64,000 bases of DNA from Collinsella tanakaei (lineage in GTDB: Bacteria > Actinomycetota > Coriobacteriia > Coriobacteriales > Coriobacteriaceae): NCBI RefSeq assembly GCF_021531055.1, contig NZ_JADYTL010000003.1, forward strand, positions 1 to 64,000. Reading direction: 5' to 3'. A model generated the notes under the pieces. That model saw nothing but the letters and a program-made list of their open reading frames with translations, ran no database searches and was not told where the DNA came from. Made by a program: the position numbers and the translations under genes. This document shows positions 1 to 8,077 of this stretch, one piece after another; position 1 is the first letter of the stretch; each line of letters opens with the position of its first letter.

Positions 1-53
1 AGCTGGGGGCCGGATCCGAGTAGAAAGCGGGTCTCCGGTACCCATTCGAGACG

Positions 54-82
54 CCGGCGGTATCGGTTCGCGATACCGCCGG
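54..82. repeat. Perfect 12-bp inverted repeat
   Basis: Arms at 54-65 and 71-82 (CCGGCGGTATCG and its complement) enclose a 5-base loop. There is no T-tract, so it is not an obvious terminator. It lies about 45 bases before the DUF5131 gene and could be an operator or leader hairpin. Confidence 0.6.
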
Positions 83-126
83 TATCATGCCGAAATAATG
101 GGTGGTATCAAAAGAGGCAAATACTC

Positions 127-1005
127 ATATGGAACCCATGGCACGGTTGCACGCGCGTGAGCGAGGGCTGCGATAACTGCTACATGTATTACAACGACGA
201 GCGACGCGGCATCGACGGCTCGCGCATCGTGCGCACCAAGAACTTCGATTATCCCATCCAGCGTACGCGTGACGGATCGTATCGGGTGCGCCCGGGTGAG
301 CTCATCCGCGTCTGCATGACGTCCGATTTCCTCGTGCCCGAGGCCGACCCGTGGCGCACCGCCGCCTGGGACATCATCCGCGAACGTCCCGACGTGCGGT
401 TCTTTATCCTCACCAAACGACCCGAGCGTTTTGCCACCCGCCTTCCTGCCGACTGGGGTGACGGCTGGGACAACGTCATGCTCAACGTCACCTGCGAGAA
501 CCAGCGCCGCGCCGACGAGCGCATCCCCATTCTGCTCGCCACGCCCGCCAAACACCGCGGCATCATGTGCGCGCCGTTCATCGGGCCCGTGTCCGTAGAG
601 CACGCTTCACCCGGCTGTCTGGGGCCCCACGGCATCGAGCAGGTTATCTGCGGTGGCGAGAACTACGGCGGCGCACGGCCATGCGATTTTGCCTGGGTAC
701 ACTCGCTGCGCGACGAATGCGTGGCGGCAAACGTCACCTTCGCCTTCATCGAGACCGGCAGCGTCTTCATCAAAGATGGACGCACGTACCGCCTGCGCGG
801 CAAGAAACTGCAAAGCCAGCAGGCATGGAAGTCGGGCATGGGCTACCAGGACCGCGCAATCTCGTGGCATATGACCGACCGGCTGGGCCTCGAGGTCCCT
901 GAGCAAGACCTCTATCAACCGGTCTACCACGAGCAATGCGAGCAGTGCGGCAGCCGCCTGATCTGCAACGGATGCGGCTCCTGCAGCTCTTGTTGGATGC
1001 GGTAG
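127..1005 (+). CDS. DUF5131 (phage Gp37/Gp68-type) family protein, start codon apparently ATA
   Basis: The reading frame contains the family signature WNPWHGC followed by a C-x6-C-x2-C cysteine cluster ending in GCDNCY. The first normal start in frame, GTG at 157, would cut this motif in half, so translation should begin near 127. The codon there is ATA, and an AGAGG ribosome site lies about 9 bases upstream at 113-117. No ATG, GTG or TTG is in frame further upstream to the window edge. From 127 the protein is 292 residues. It ends in a Cys-rich zinc-ribbon-like tail of CxxC pairs. The family is found in phages and bacteria and its biochemical role is unknown to me. The cysteine spacing recalls metal or Fe-S binding, which is inference only. 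Confidence 0.7.
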   Translation: MWNPWHGCTRVSEGCDNCYMYYNDERRGIDGSRIVRTKNFDYPIQRTRDGSYRVRPGELIRVCMTSDFLVPEADPWRTAAWDIIRERPDVRFFILTKRPERFATRLPADWGDGWDNVMLNVTCENQRRADERIPILLATPAKHRGIMCAPFIGPVSVEHASPGCLGPHGIEQVICGGENYGGARPCDFAWVHSLRDECVAANVTFAFIETGSVFIKDGRTYRLRGKKLQSQQAWKSGMGYQDRAISWHMTDRLGLEVPEQDLYQPVYHEQCEQCGSRLICNGCGSCSSCWMR

Positions 1006-1147
1006 GCGCCACTCCGCCCACCGCCGGCATCAGGTCGGCAAACGCAGGAAACCCCACCTGCTGCCACCCCTTCACACCAAGCAGCACGCGTTCGTCGGAG
1101 TAGAAAGTTTTCCTCACCAAACATACTGTGAAGGTCCTGAGAACTTT

Positions 1148-1162
1148 TAGGAATCATTCTCA
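1148..1162. promoter_or_regulatory. PerR/Fur-like 7-1-7 inverted repeat
   Basis: The core GAATCATTC is a perfect dyad centred on 1155. Over 14 arm positions, 9 match the PerR box TTATAATnATTATAA. It lies about 115 bases upstream of a peroxide-defence gene, which fits peroxide or iron control. Confidence 0.4.
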
Positions 1163-1165
1163 ATA

Positions 1166-1196
1166 TTGGTCTAAACCGCTGACATTTGGTCATAAT
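1166..1196 (+). promoter_or_regulatory. Possible promoter of reverse rubrerythrin
   Basis: TTGGTC at 1166-1171 and CATAAT at 1191-1196 are separated by 19 bases, slightly long for a sigma-70 promoter. It sits directly downstream of the PerR-like dyad, so a bound repressor could block it. Confidence 0.3.
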
Positions 1197-1276
1197 CCTA
1201 CTCGTACGGCGTGCCCGCCGAAGAGGGTCCGAAGGGCCGGCGCGCACGCATTCGCCTGTGATCGAAAGGGAAGATC

Positions 1277-1834
1277 ATGAAGTTCGTTTGCCCCGTTTGC
1301 GGTTACGTTGAGGAATTCGACGGCGATCAGCTGCCCGAGGGTTTCAAGTGCCCCCAGTGCGGCGTCTCCGGCGACCGTTTCACCAAGATGGACAGCGATA
1401 TGACCTGGGCCGCCGAGCACGTCGTGGGTGTCGGCAAGCTTCCTGAGGTTCCCGAGGACATCGTCGCCGACCTGCGCGCCAACTTCGAGGGCGAGTGCTC
1501 CGAGGTCGGCATGTACCTCGCCATGGCCCGCGTCGCCCATCGCGAGGGCTATCCCGAGATCGGCCTGTACTGGGAGAAGGCCGCCTACGAGGAGGCCGAG
1601 CACGCCGCCAAGTTCGCCGAGCTGCTGGGCGAGGTCGTGACCGACTCCACCAAGAAGAACCTCGAGATGCGCGTCGAGGCCGAGAACGGCGCCACCGCCG
1701 GCAAGACCGATCTTGCCAAGCGCGCCAAGGCCGCTAACCTCGATGCCATCCACGACACCGTGCACGAGATGGCCCGCGACGAGGCCCGTCACGGCAAGGC
1801 GTTCGCCGGCCTGCTGAAGCGCTACTTCGGCTAA
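1277..1834 (+). CDS. Reverse rubrerythrin (N-terminal rubredoxin, C-terminal diiron domain)
   Basis: This 185-residue protein starts with a rubredoxin domain whose four cysteines (5, 8, 25 and 28) form two CxxC knuckles. A ferritin-like four-helix domain follows, with diiron motifs EEAEH and DEARH. In classical rubrerythrin the order is the opposite. This swapped order is that of clostridial reverse rubrerythrins, which act as NAD(P)H-dependent peroxidases in the cytoplasm of anaerobes. The ribosome site GAAAGGGAAG precedes the ATG. The gene stands alone between a candidate PerR-like site and a strong terminator. Function as a peroxide-reducing enzyme is well supported by the domain order; the electron donor cannot be told from the sequence. 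Confidence 0.93.
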   Translation: MKFVCPVCGYVEEFDGDQLPEGFKCPQCGVSGDRFTKMDSDMTWAAEHVVGVGKLPEVPEDIVADLRANFEGECSEVGMYLAMARVAHREGYPEIGLYWEKAAYEEAEHAAKFAELLGEVVTDSTKKNLEMRVEAENGATAGKTDLAKRAKAANLDAIHDTVHEMARDEARHGKAFAGLLKRYFG

Positions 1835-1878
1835 GCCGCAGCGCTGCCGCGAACACACGCAACATCACGTGCCGCCAG

Positions 1879-1913
1879 GGCGGCCCGGAGCGATCCGGGC
1901 CGCCTTTTGTTTT
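1879..1913 (+). terminator. Rho-independent terminator after rubrerythrin
   Basis: An 11-bp GC-rich stem (1879-1889 with 1894-1904) and a 4-base loop are followed by TTTTGTTTT. Confidence 0.95.
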
Positions 1914-2127
1914 GGCCCAACACGAAACACGAACGGAAAGCCCGGCGCACACCACCCGGCTGGAGCAAATCACGGTCGGCTGTTAAGCGATTTGGCCGTA
2001 TTGTCAGCTGATGCGACAACTGTTCAACCGTTACTTGAAAGCGCAGGAAAGGACTGCATTTTCAATCCTCAGAGGAGATGATTATTCGGTTTGTAAGATA
2101 AGAAATCGTCTGCACACTGGAGGGAAG

Positions 2128-2991
2128 ATGCAAGCAATCTCACGGAGGCAGTTCGGTGCTGTCACAGTCGCTGGAATCGCAGCGCTCGTCGGTCTTGCCG
2201 GCTGCACCGACGCCGGCGGCTCGGCCGGCAGCGCCGGCAGCACCGGCACCGCGTCCTCGACGGCGAGTTCCGACACGCTCCGCGTGGGCGTTCGCGCCGA
2301 CATCGTCGGGTTCGGCTATCTCAACGAGAAGACCGGCAAGTACTACGGCCTCTAGATCGACATCGCTAACGAGCTCGCAAGCCGCTTGGGCTACAAGAAT
2401 GTCGAGTTCACGACCGTTCTGCCCGACAACCGCAAGGAGCTCCTGCTCGAAGGCAAGGTCGATGCGCTCATCGCGTGCTACTCCATCGCCGAGACCCGCC
2501 TCGAGAACTTCGACTTCTGCCCCGCCTACTACGATGACAAGGTCATCGCCGTCGTCCAGAACTCGTCGCTGTTCGAGACGATCGAGGACCTCAAGGGCTG
2601 CACGTTCGGCACCATGAGCGGCGCCAACGCCGCCCCGCTGCTGAGCATCAAACTCTACGAGATCGGCTTCTCCGACGGCGAGGTCCGCTCGGCCAACGAG
2701 GACAACAGCGACGTGCAGTTCGATCCTGGCGTCTGGTCCAAGTACCCCTCCTACCAGGAGCTTTCCGACGCGCTCGAGGAAGGTGAGGTCGACGCCATGG
2801 TGCTCGACGGCGCCATCGCGCAGACCTACATGAACGACGAGCGCCACATCCTCGATGACTTCGTGGTCGAGGAGCAGTCCTTCGGCGTCGCCACGCAGAA
2901 GGGCTCCGATCTTTCGCCCAAGGTCGCCGACGCCATCTAGGGCATGCTCGACGACGGCACCATCGACACGCTCATCGACAAGTGGAACTAG
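2128..2991 (+). pseudogene. Amino-acid-type ABC solute-binding lipoprotein with two in-frame TAG codons
   Basis: The 287-codon frame encodes a family-3 type periplasmic binding protein. It opens with a twin-arginine-like leader (SRRQFG) and a lipobox ending LAGC, then the binding domain. Reading continues in frame through TAG at 2353-2355 (the context GL*IDIANELA suggests a lost Glu or Gln) and TAG at 2938-2940 (DAI*GMLDDG, probably a lost Gln), and ends at TAG 2989-2991. Everything between the stops is conserved and no frameshift is visible. A good ribosome site (GGAGGGAAG) is present. Neighbouring genes use TAG as a normal stop, so recoding is unlikely and a recent pseudogene is the simplest reading. 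It overlaps the downstream Cache-MscS gene by 10 bases, so the two were probably partners. No ABC permease or ATPase is adjacent. Confidence 0.85.
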
Positions 2992-5900
2992 GGGACGCCA
3001 GCATTTCAAAACACCTGAAAGCGAAAATCACCGCACTGCTGATCGTCGTCGCAGCCAGCATCATCGTCATGGGCGCCCTGCTCACCAACATGCAAAGCTC
3101 GCTCAGCCACGGTAATTACGACGAGGAGATGAAACAGGAGACCGTCGAGCTCGAACGCCTGCTCGCCGGGGCAGACGAGGAGACCGTGCAGAACACCGAG
3201 CAGTTCGACGCCATCTACCAGTCCAAGGCCGCGCAGGTCGCCTATATGGCGCAAAACGACACCGGCTATGCCGAGACCGACGCCAAGATGGTCGAGCTGC
3301 GCGAGCTGCTCGGCGTCGACAACCTGTTCGTCACCGACCGCGACGGCAAGGTCCTCGCACAGTCCGGCGAGACGAAGGCCGACTTCACCTACGCGCGCTT
3401 CAATGCGCTGCGCGACACCTTCCGCACGCACGAGCCCTCCGCCGCCGTCGAGATCGAGCTGCCCGACCAGGACTGGCTCATGCGCTACTACGCCGCCCGC
3501 ATCGATGACGACACCATGGTGATCGTCGAGCAGAACCCCGCCGAGCTGCGCGAGCTCGTCGAGGCGACCGGCTCTACCGCGAGCGTGCTGCGCAACATCT
3601 CGATCGGCCAGCATGGCTACGTGTTCGCCGTCTCTGCCAAGGATTTGGTCATCTCCTATCACCCTGACGAGGACCTGATCGGCGCCGACGCGATCGACGC
3701 CGGCTTCAATATCCCCGACCTCGAGGACGGCAACACCGGGACCATGAAGACCGACGGCGAGGAGCTGTTCTGCCGCGTCATGCTCCAGGGTGATACCTAC
3801 TATATCTCCGCCGTTCCGGAGTCCGACACCGCCGCCTCCGGCAGCGTCACGGTCGGCGTCATCCTGTTCGTGTTCTTCAACGTCATCGCCGCCGTCGCCC
3901 TCTACGGCGTCTTCGTGCTGCGCGACGAAGCCCGTCACGAGAACGACGAGGAATACGAGGCGCGCTATGTCGACCACGGCGCCTTCCGCTTCAACCGCTC
4001 CGTCGCCGGCAAGGCCGCCGTACTCTCGATCGTCGGTTTCATCTGCGTGCTCGTGGTCTCGTTCTACATGCAGACCCTGTTCGCGCTGTCCTCGCAGTCG
4101 CTCACCAACAACGGACGCGTCGACCAGATCGCCTCGACCATCAAGCGCAGCCAGCAGCGCGCCGACGAGCTGACCGAGCAGTACGGCGAGCGCTACCTGT
4201 CCAAGGCCAAGGTCGCCGCCTACATCATCGACAACAACCCCGAGCTCGCCACCCGCGAGAAGCTCCAGGAGCTCGCCGACGCCCTCCAAATCCAATACGT
4301 CTTCACGTTGGATGACCGGGGCGTCATGACCGCCACCAACTCCAGCTTCACCAACTTCACGCTGTCCGAGGATCCCGAAGAGCAGTCCTATGAGTTTCGC
4401 AAGCTGCTGCAGGGCGTGGAGTACCTCGTCCAGGAGCTGCAGCCCGACGAGGTCTCCGAGGAGCTGCGCCAGTATATCGGCGTGACCACGCACGACAAGG
4501 AAGGCGAACTCACCGGCTTCGTGCAGCTGGACATCCGCCCGACGCGCCTCGAGAACCTGCTCGAGAGCGTCCAGATCGACAACGTCCTGGACGGCGTGCA
4601 GGCCGGTGTCGACGGCTTCGCGTTCGCGATCAACAAGTCCGACGGCACCTTCGCCTACTATCCGGACGACAACATGGTCGGCAAGAAGGCCACCGATTGC
4701 GGCATGGCCGAAGACGAGCTCAAGGACGGCTTCAGCGACTACATCACCATCAACGGCAAGCAGTACTACGCCTCCGCTACCGAGACGAGCGACTACTACG
4801 TGTTCGTCGCCGGCACCGAGGGCGCGCTCATGAACGAGCGCGTCCCGCTGACCATCACCACCGGCGTCGTCGCCCTCGTGTGCCTGGCGATCGTGTTCTG
4901 CCTGCTCACCTTCGACACCACCATGTCCGCGGAGAAGCAGACCGCCGAAGGGAACGAACCCGAGGGGAACCGTGACAGCAGCCGCATCGTCAACGTGAAC
5001 GTCGGCGACCGCACGGTGCGCTCCGAGTCCGCTGCCAGCCGCTGGCTGAACCGCTCCTTCAACTGGGACGAGATGACGCCCGAGCAGAAGGTCGGCAAGG
5101 TGCTGCGCTGGTTCGGCAGCGCCGCGGTCATCATCGTGTTCCTGGCGATCATCTTCAAGGATGTCGTCTTCGGCGAGGACTCCCTGTTCTCCTACATCCT
5201 CGGCGGGTCGTGGGAGCGCGGCCTCAACATCTTCGCCATCACGGCGAGCCTCATGTTCGCTTGCGAGGCGCTGACCATCTCGGCCATCATCCAAAAGATC
5301 CTGCAGATGATCTCGAGCGTGCTCGATGCCCGCGGCGTGACCATGTGTCGTCTCGGCGTGAGCATCGTCAAGTACGCCGCCATGATCGGCATCCTGTACT
5401 GGTGCCTGGGCCTGCTCGGCGTCGATACCGCCCCGCTGCTCGCCTCTGCCGGTCTTCTGACCTTCGCCGTCTCGCTCGGTGCCCAGGGTATCGTGTCCGA
5501 CATCATCGCCGGTCTGTTCATCATCTTCGAGGGCGAGTTCCGCGTCGGCGACATCATCCAGGTCGGCGGCCAGCGCGGCACCGTCATGGAGATCGGCGTT
5601 CGCACGACCAAGATCAACGACGGCTCGGGCAACATCCTCGTGCTGCGCAACTCCAACATCTCCAACGTGGTCAACATGACCAAGGAGCATTCGTTCGCCG
5701 CCGTCGAGGTCGGCATCGAGTACGGCGAGAGCCTGGAGCGCGTGGAGAACATCCTGGCCAAGGAGCTGCCCAACATCAAGGACCGCCTCCCGGCCATCGT
5801 CGACGGCCCGTTCTACAAGGGCGTCACGATACTCGCCGACAACTCGGTCAACATCAAGATCGTGGCCGAGTGCGCCGAGAAGGACCGCGTCGTGCTCACC

Positions 5901-6119
5901 AGCGATCTGAATCGCGAGATGAAACTGCTATTCGACAAGTACGACATCTCCATCCCGTTCCCGCAGGTCGTGGTCAACCAACCGATCAAGTTCAAGAAGG
6001 CCACCGCCGCCGAGAAGGCCGCTGCCGACAAGTTCAATGCGGAGCAAAAGGAAGCCTTCAAGGCATACGTGGACGAGAACGAGGACTTCGACGACTTCAA
6101 CGATACCGATCGTCGCTAG
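2982..6119 (+). CDS. Double-Cache sensor fused to an MscS-type mechanosensitive channel
   Basis: Up to 1045 residues, several times the length of a basic MscS. Visible order: membrane helix 14-37; extracytoplasmic Cache-like region to about 285 with the motif GQHGYVF and a following HP; helices near 287-313 and 342-370; a second Cache-like region to about 620 (GVDGFAFAIN, then YYPDDNMVGK); helix 621-645; a cytoplasmic linker; then the MscS unit with membrane helices near 710-730, 747-775 and the pore helix (VSLGAQGIVSDIIAGLF), and the beta domain from about 850. The annotated start is GTG 2982, inside the binding-protein frame. An AGGGGA site precedes an in-frame ATT at 3003, which may be the functional start. 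Inference: ligand sensing by the Cache domains gates or tunes the channel. Known chemoreceptors and kinases use Cache domains this way; I do not know of a channel with two of them. Confidence 0.85.
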   Translation: MELGDASISKHLKAKITALLIVVAASIIVMGALLTNMQSSLSHGNYDEEMKQETVELERLLAGADEETVQNTEQFDAIYQSKAAQVAYMAQNDTGYAETDAKMVELRELLGVDNLFVTDRDGKVLAQSGETKADFTYARFNALRDTFRTHEPSAAVEIELPDQDWLMRYYAARIDDDTMVIVEQNPAELRELVEATGSTASVLRNISIGQHGYVFAVSAKDLVISYHPDEDLIGADAIDAGFNIPDLEDGNTGTMKTDGEELFCRVMLQGDTYYISAVPESDTAASGSVTVGVILFVFFNVIAAVALYGVFVLRDEARHENDEEYEARYVDHGAFRFNRSVAGKAAVLSIVGFICVLVVSFYMQTLFALSSQSLTNNGRVDQIASTIKRSQQRADELTEQYGERYLSKAKVAAYIIDNNPELATREKLQELADALQIQYVFTLDDRGVMTATNSSFTNFTLSEDPEEQSYEFRKLLQGVEYLVQELQPDEVSEELRQYIGVTTHDKEGELTGFVQLDIRPTRLENLLESVQIDNVLDGVQAGVDGFAFAINKSDGTFAYYPDDNMVGKKATDCGMAEDELKDGFSDYITINGKQYYASATETSDYYVFVAGTEGALMNERVPLTITTGVVALVCLAIVFCLLTFDTTMSAEKQTAEGNEPEGNRDSSRIVNVNVGDRTVRSESAASRWLNRSFNWDEMTPEQKVGKVLRWFGSAAVIIVFLAIIFKDVVFGEDSLFSYILGGSWERGLNIFAITASLMFACEALTISAIIQKILQMISSVLDARGVTMCRLGVSIVKYAAMIGILYWCLGLLGVDTAPLLASAGLLTFAVSLGAQGIVSDIIAGLFIIFEGEFRVGDIIQVGGQRGTVMEIGVRTTKINDGSGNILVLRNSNISNVVNMTKEHSFAAVEVGIEYGESLERVENILAKELPNIKDRLPAIVDGPFYKGVTILADNSVNIKIVAECAEKDRVVLTSDLNREMKLLFDKYDISIPFPQVVVNQPIKFKKATAAEKAAADKFNAEQKEAFKAYVDENEDFDDFNDTDRR

Positions 6120-6146
6120 GGCGACGCCGTCCGGCACCGTATGCTG

Positions 6147-6184
6147 AAAGGACCCTGGAACCGCATTGGTTCCAAGGTCCTTTT
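6147..6184 (+). terminator. Terminator after the Cache-MscS gene
   Basis: Two stacked 7-bp stems (6148-6154/6175-6180 region and 6156-6162/6168-6174) with one mismatch and loop GCATT are followed by TTTT at 6181-6184. Confidence 0.85.
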
Positions 6185-6256
6185 CGTGTCGAATCGTCCG
6201 TGGTGCAGCGATACTGTGCCGATGGTATGCGGCCGATTTGTCGATCAGGGACGCCC

Positions 6257-7174
6257 TTACTCGTTGAACATCCTTTTAAGCAGGGAAAACTCCCTGGAAA
6301 CAAAGCGATCGAGACGTTCGTACTTCTCGCCTTGCTTACCCCTGAGCGTCACCACGCATATGGGAATCGGAGGAGCATCTGCGGGATCGATCTTGTGCAT
6401 GGCGGCGAGCGGTTTGATATCGAGCGCCTTGAGATAAACTCCCAGCACGTAGCCGTTCCGATACTCGAGGAAATCGGCAACCTCGGCGTCGGTTTCGATC
6501 TCCACCACATCCGAGCTGAGGCCGTTGCGTTGACACGCGGACAGAATCGTATCGTTAAATGAATCGATGTCTTTATTGAACAGGACCGGATAGGGCTCCA
6601 GGTCATCAAAGCTCACAAGGCGATTGCGGCGAAGAGGATGCTTCTTGCCCATGAAGGCACCGACCGATACGTTGCCGAGCGCGCGGGTGACACAACGGGG
6701 ATTCGAAAAAGCACCGATCGTAATGAGTGCGTCGATGTTGCCGGCACGCAGATCGGCCAGCGCATCGGCTCCCCTGCCGATTGCAATATGGGTCTTCGTG
6801 CCGATCATGTGGGAAATCAGCTGCGAAAGCGCGCTGCACACCAGCTCGTATTTTGCAAAGGGGGGCGATACGAGCACGATACGGAGGATCTGCTGCGACG
6901 CGTCGCCATCAGCCATGCCATACGATTCCGCCGCCCTGCCCACTGCATCGAAGCTCGCAACCGCCTCACGAGCAGGACCGACCATCGCTTTGCCAAATCC
7001 CGTGAGGGAAATACTTCTTCCCTCACGGAAAAACAAGGATCGCCCCAGCTCTTCCTCAAGCTCGATGATGGCCTTGGATACCGCTTGGACCGAAACGTCC
7101 TCGGCGCGAGCGGCCTCGGAAAAGCTGCCGTAACAGGCAGCGAGGTAGAAATACTGAAGCTGGCGGATGTTCAT
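6257..7174 (-). CDS. LysR-family transcriptional regulator
   Basis: 305 residues. The N-terminal winged helix-turn-helix is typical of the family (FSEAARAEDVSVQAVSKAI, residues about 18-36), followed by the linker helix and a periplasmic-binding-protein-like effector domain from about residue 95. The gene faces the Cache-MscS gene tail to tail and has no divergent partner close by, so its target is not evident. The intergenic space towards 7428 holds only a terminator belonging to the next gene. Confidence 0.9.
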   Translation of the reverse strand: MNIRQLQYFYLAACYGSFSEAARAEDVSVQAVSKAIIELEEELGRSLFFREGRSISLTGFGKAMVGPAREAVASFDAVGRAAESYGMADGDASQQILRIVLVSPPFAKYELVCSALSQLISHMIGTKTHIAIGRGADALADLRAGNIDALITIGAFSNPRCVTRALGNVSVGAFMGKKHPLRRNRLVSFDDLEPYPVLFNKDIDSFNDTILSACQRNGLSSDVVEIETDAEVADFLEYRNGYVLGVYLKALDIKPLAAMHKIDPADAPPIPICVVTLRGKQGEKYERLDRFVSREFSLLKRMFNE

Positions 7175-7345
7175 GCCTCAATCCCAACATGACACGTGCG
7201 CTTACGGCTGAGGAACAGCGGATCTCGGCGTATCGCCAGAAATCCGGTATTTTCCCTTAAGAATACGTCTCTTGCAAGATTCGGGATGATGGCGAGACGA
7301 CATTCGTCAACCAGGTATTGATGATAAGGCCGCTTCCTCATGAAG

Positions 7346-7385
7346 AACGGCGCCTGCCCGCACATCAATGCGGGCAGGCGCCGTT
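7346..7385 (-). terminator. Strong terminator of the small membrane protein gene
   Basis: A perfect 15-bp GC-rich stem (7348-7362 with 7369-7383) has a 6-base loop. On the minus strand it is followed by TTCTT. Confidence 0.85.
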
Positions 7386-7428
7386 ACGGATTCGGACAAC
7401 CGCGCGGCTTTCGGCCATCGATATCAGA

Positions 7429-7830
7429 CTACTTGTCGCCGTTCAGAACGCGCGAGGCGGCGACGATCGCCACGAAGGAGAATACAGCGTAGATGAGGTT
7501 CATGTAAATCGAACCACCCTCGCCGCTCGTGAACGTGAGGCCGATCTCGCTGAGGTTCAACACGACGATGAAGGCGGAAATGTAGATGAAGGGCTTGAGC
7601 AGGTTGTCGTGCTTGGCGGCGCGCAGGCCGATGATGCCGGCGACGACCATGAACAGGCCGATGATGGCGAGGATGATGCCGAACATCATGGCGATCTCGG
7701 TACCGTCTTCCATGCTGGACTCGGCAAGCGGTGCCCCGAAGAACATGACGGCAGCCGTTATCAGCGCGATGATGCCGAACACCAGATAGAACAGACCGGT
7801 GCCCTGAACGATTCGACGATTCGACGACAT
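7429..7830 (-). CDS. Small four-helix membrane protein
   Basis: I choose the ATG at 7830, preceded by GGAGAGA, giving 133 residues; a longer frame to 7947 lacks a ribosome site. Four hydrophobic segments are visible: LFYLVFGIIALITAAVMFFG, a second around GIILAIIGLFMVVAGIIGL, a third around FIYISAFIVVLNL, and a fourth near the C-terminus. I do not recognise the family. It is monocistronic, with its own terminator at 7346-7385 and the CmpB-like gene divergently oriented. A role in membrane homeostasis would be a guess. Confidence 0.75.
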   Translation of the reverse strand: MSSNRRIVQGTGLFYLVFGIIALITAAVMFFGAPLAESSMEDGTEIAMMFGIILAIIGLFMVVAGIIGLRAAKHDNLLKPFIYISAFIVVLNLSEIGLTFTSGEGGSIYMNLIYAVFSFVAIVAASRVLNGDK

Positions 7831-8077
7831 ATGTTTCTCTCCCTTTCCCGTGTTTTCGGACCTCTTGGGCCCGGTGAAAGGCATGACAGAAGATAAGCGC
7901 CTTTCGCAAAACCGCGTAATCGTATCGGGAGGCCGTTTCCTCGTCAAAGAGAACAGAAGATCGTCAACGAAATGGTTGACGATCGGCGTGGGTTATCCGT
8001 ATGGTTCGCGAACGTCATCCCCCGATACGGTACACTTTTATAGTTTGCATGCTTAACCTGCGGATAAAGGATCGCTC

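Noticed and set aside
85-603. 172-codon minus-strand frame opposite the DUF5131 gene
   Set aside because: It is antisense to a gene with a clear family signature; its composition is that of a high-GC shadow frame.
2128-2991. Reassigned TAG codon as explanation of the in-frame stops
   Set aside because: Several neighbouring intact genes end with TAG at the expected position, so TAG is a stop here.
3006-5690. 894-codon minus-strand frame across the Cache-MscS gene
   Set aside because: It mirrors the codon periodicity of the real gene, has low-complexity Val/Asp/Leu/Gly composition and no recognisable domain.
7171-7368. 65-codon minus-strand frame between lysR and the membrane protein
   Set aside because: It overlaps the strong terminator hairpin and shows no family features or ribosome site.
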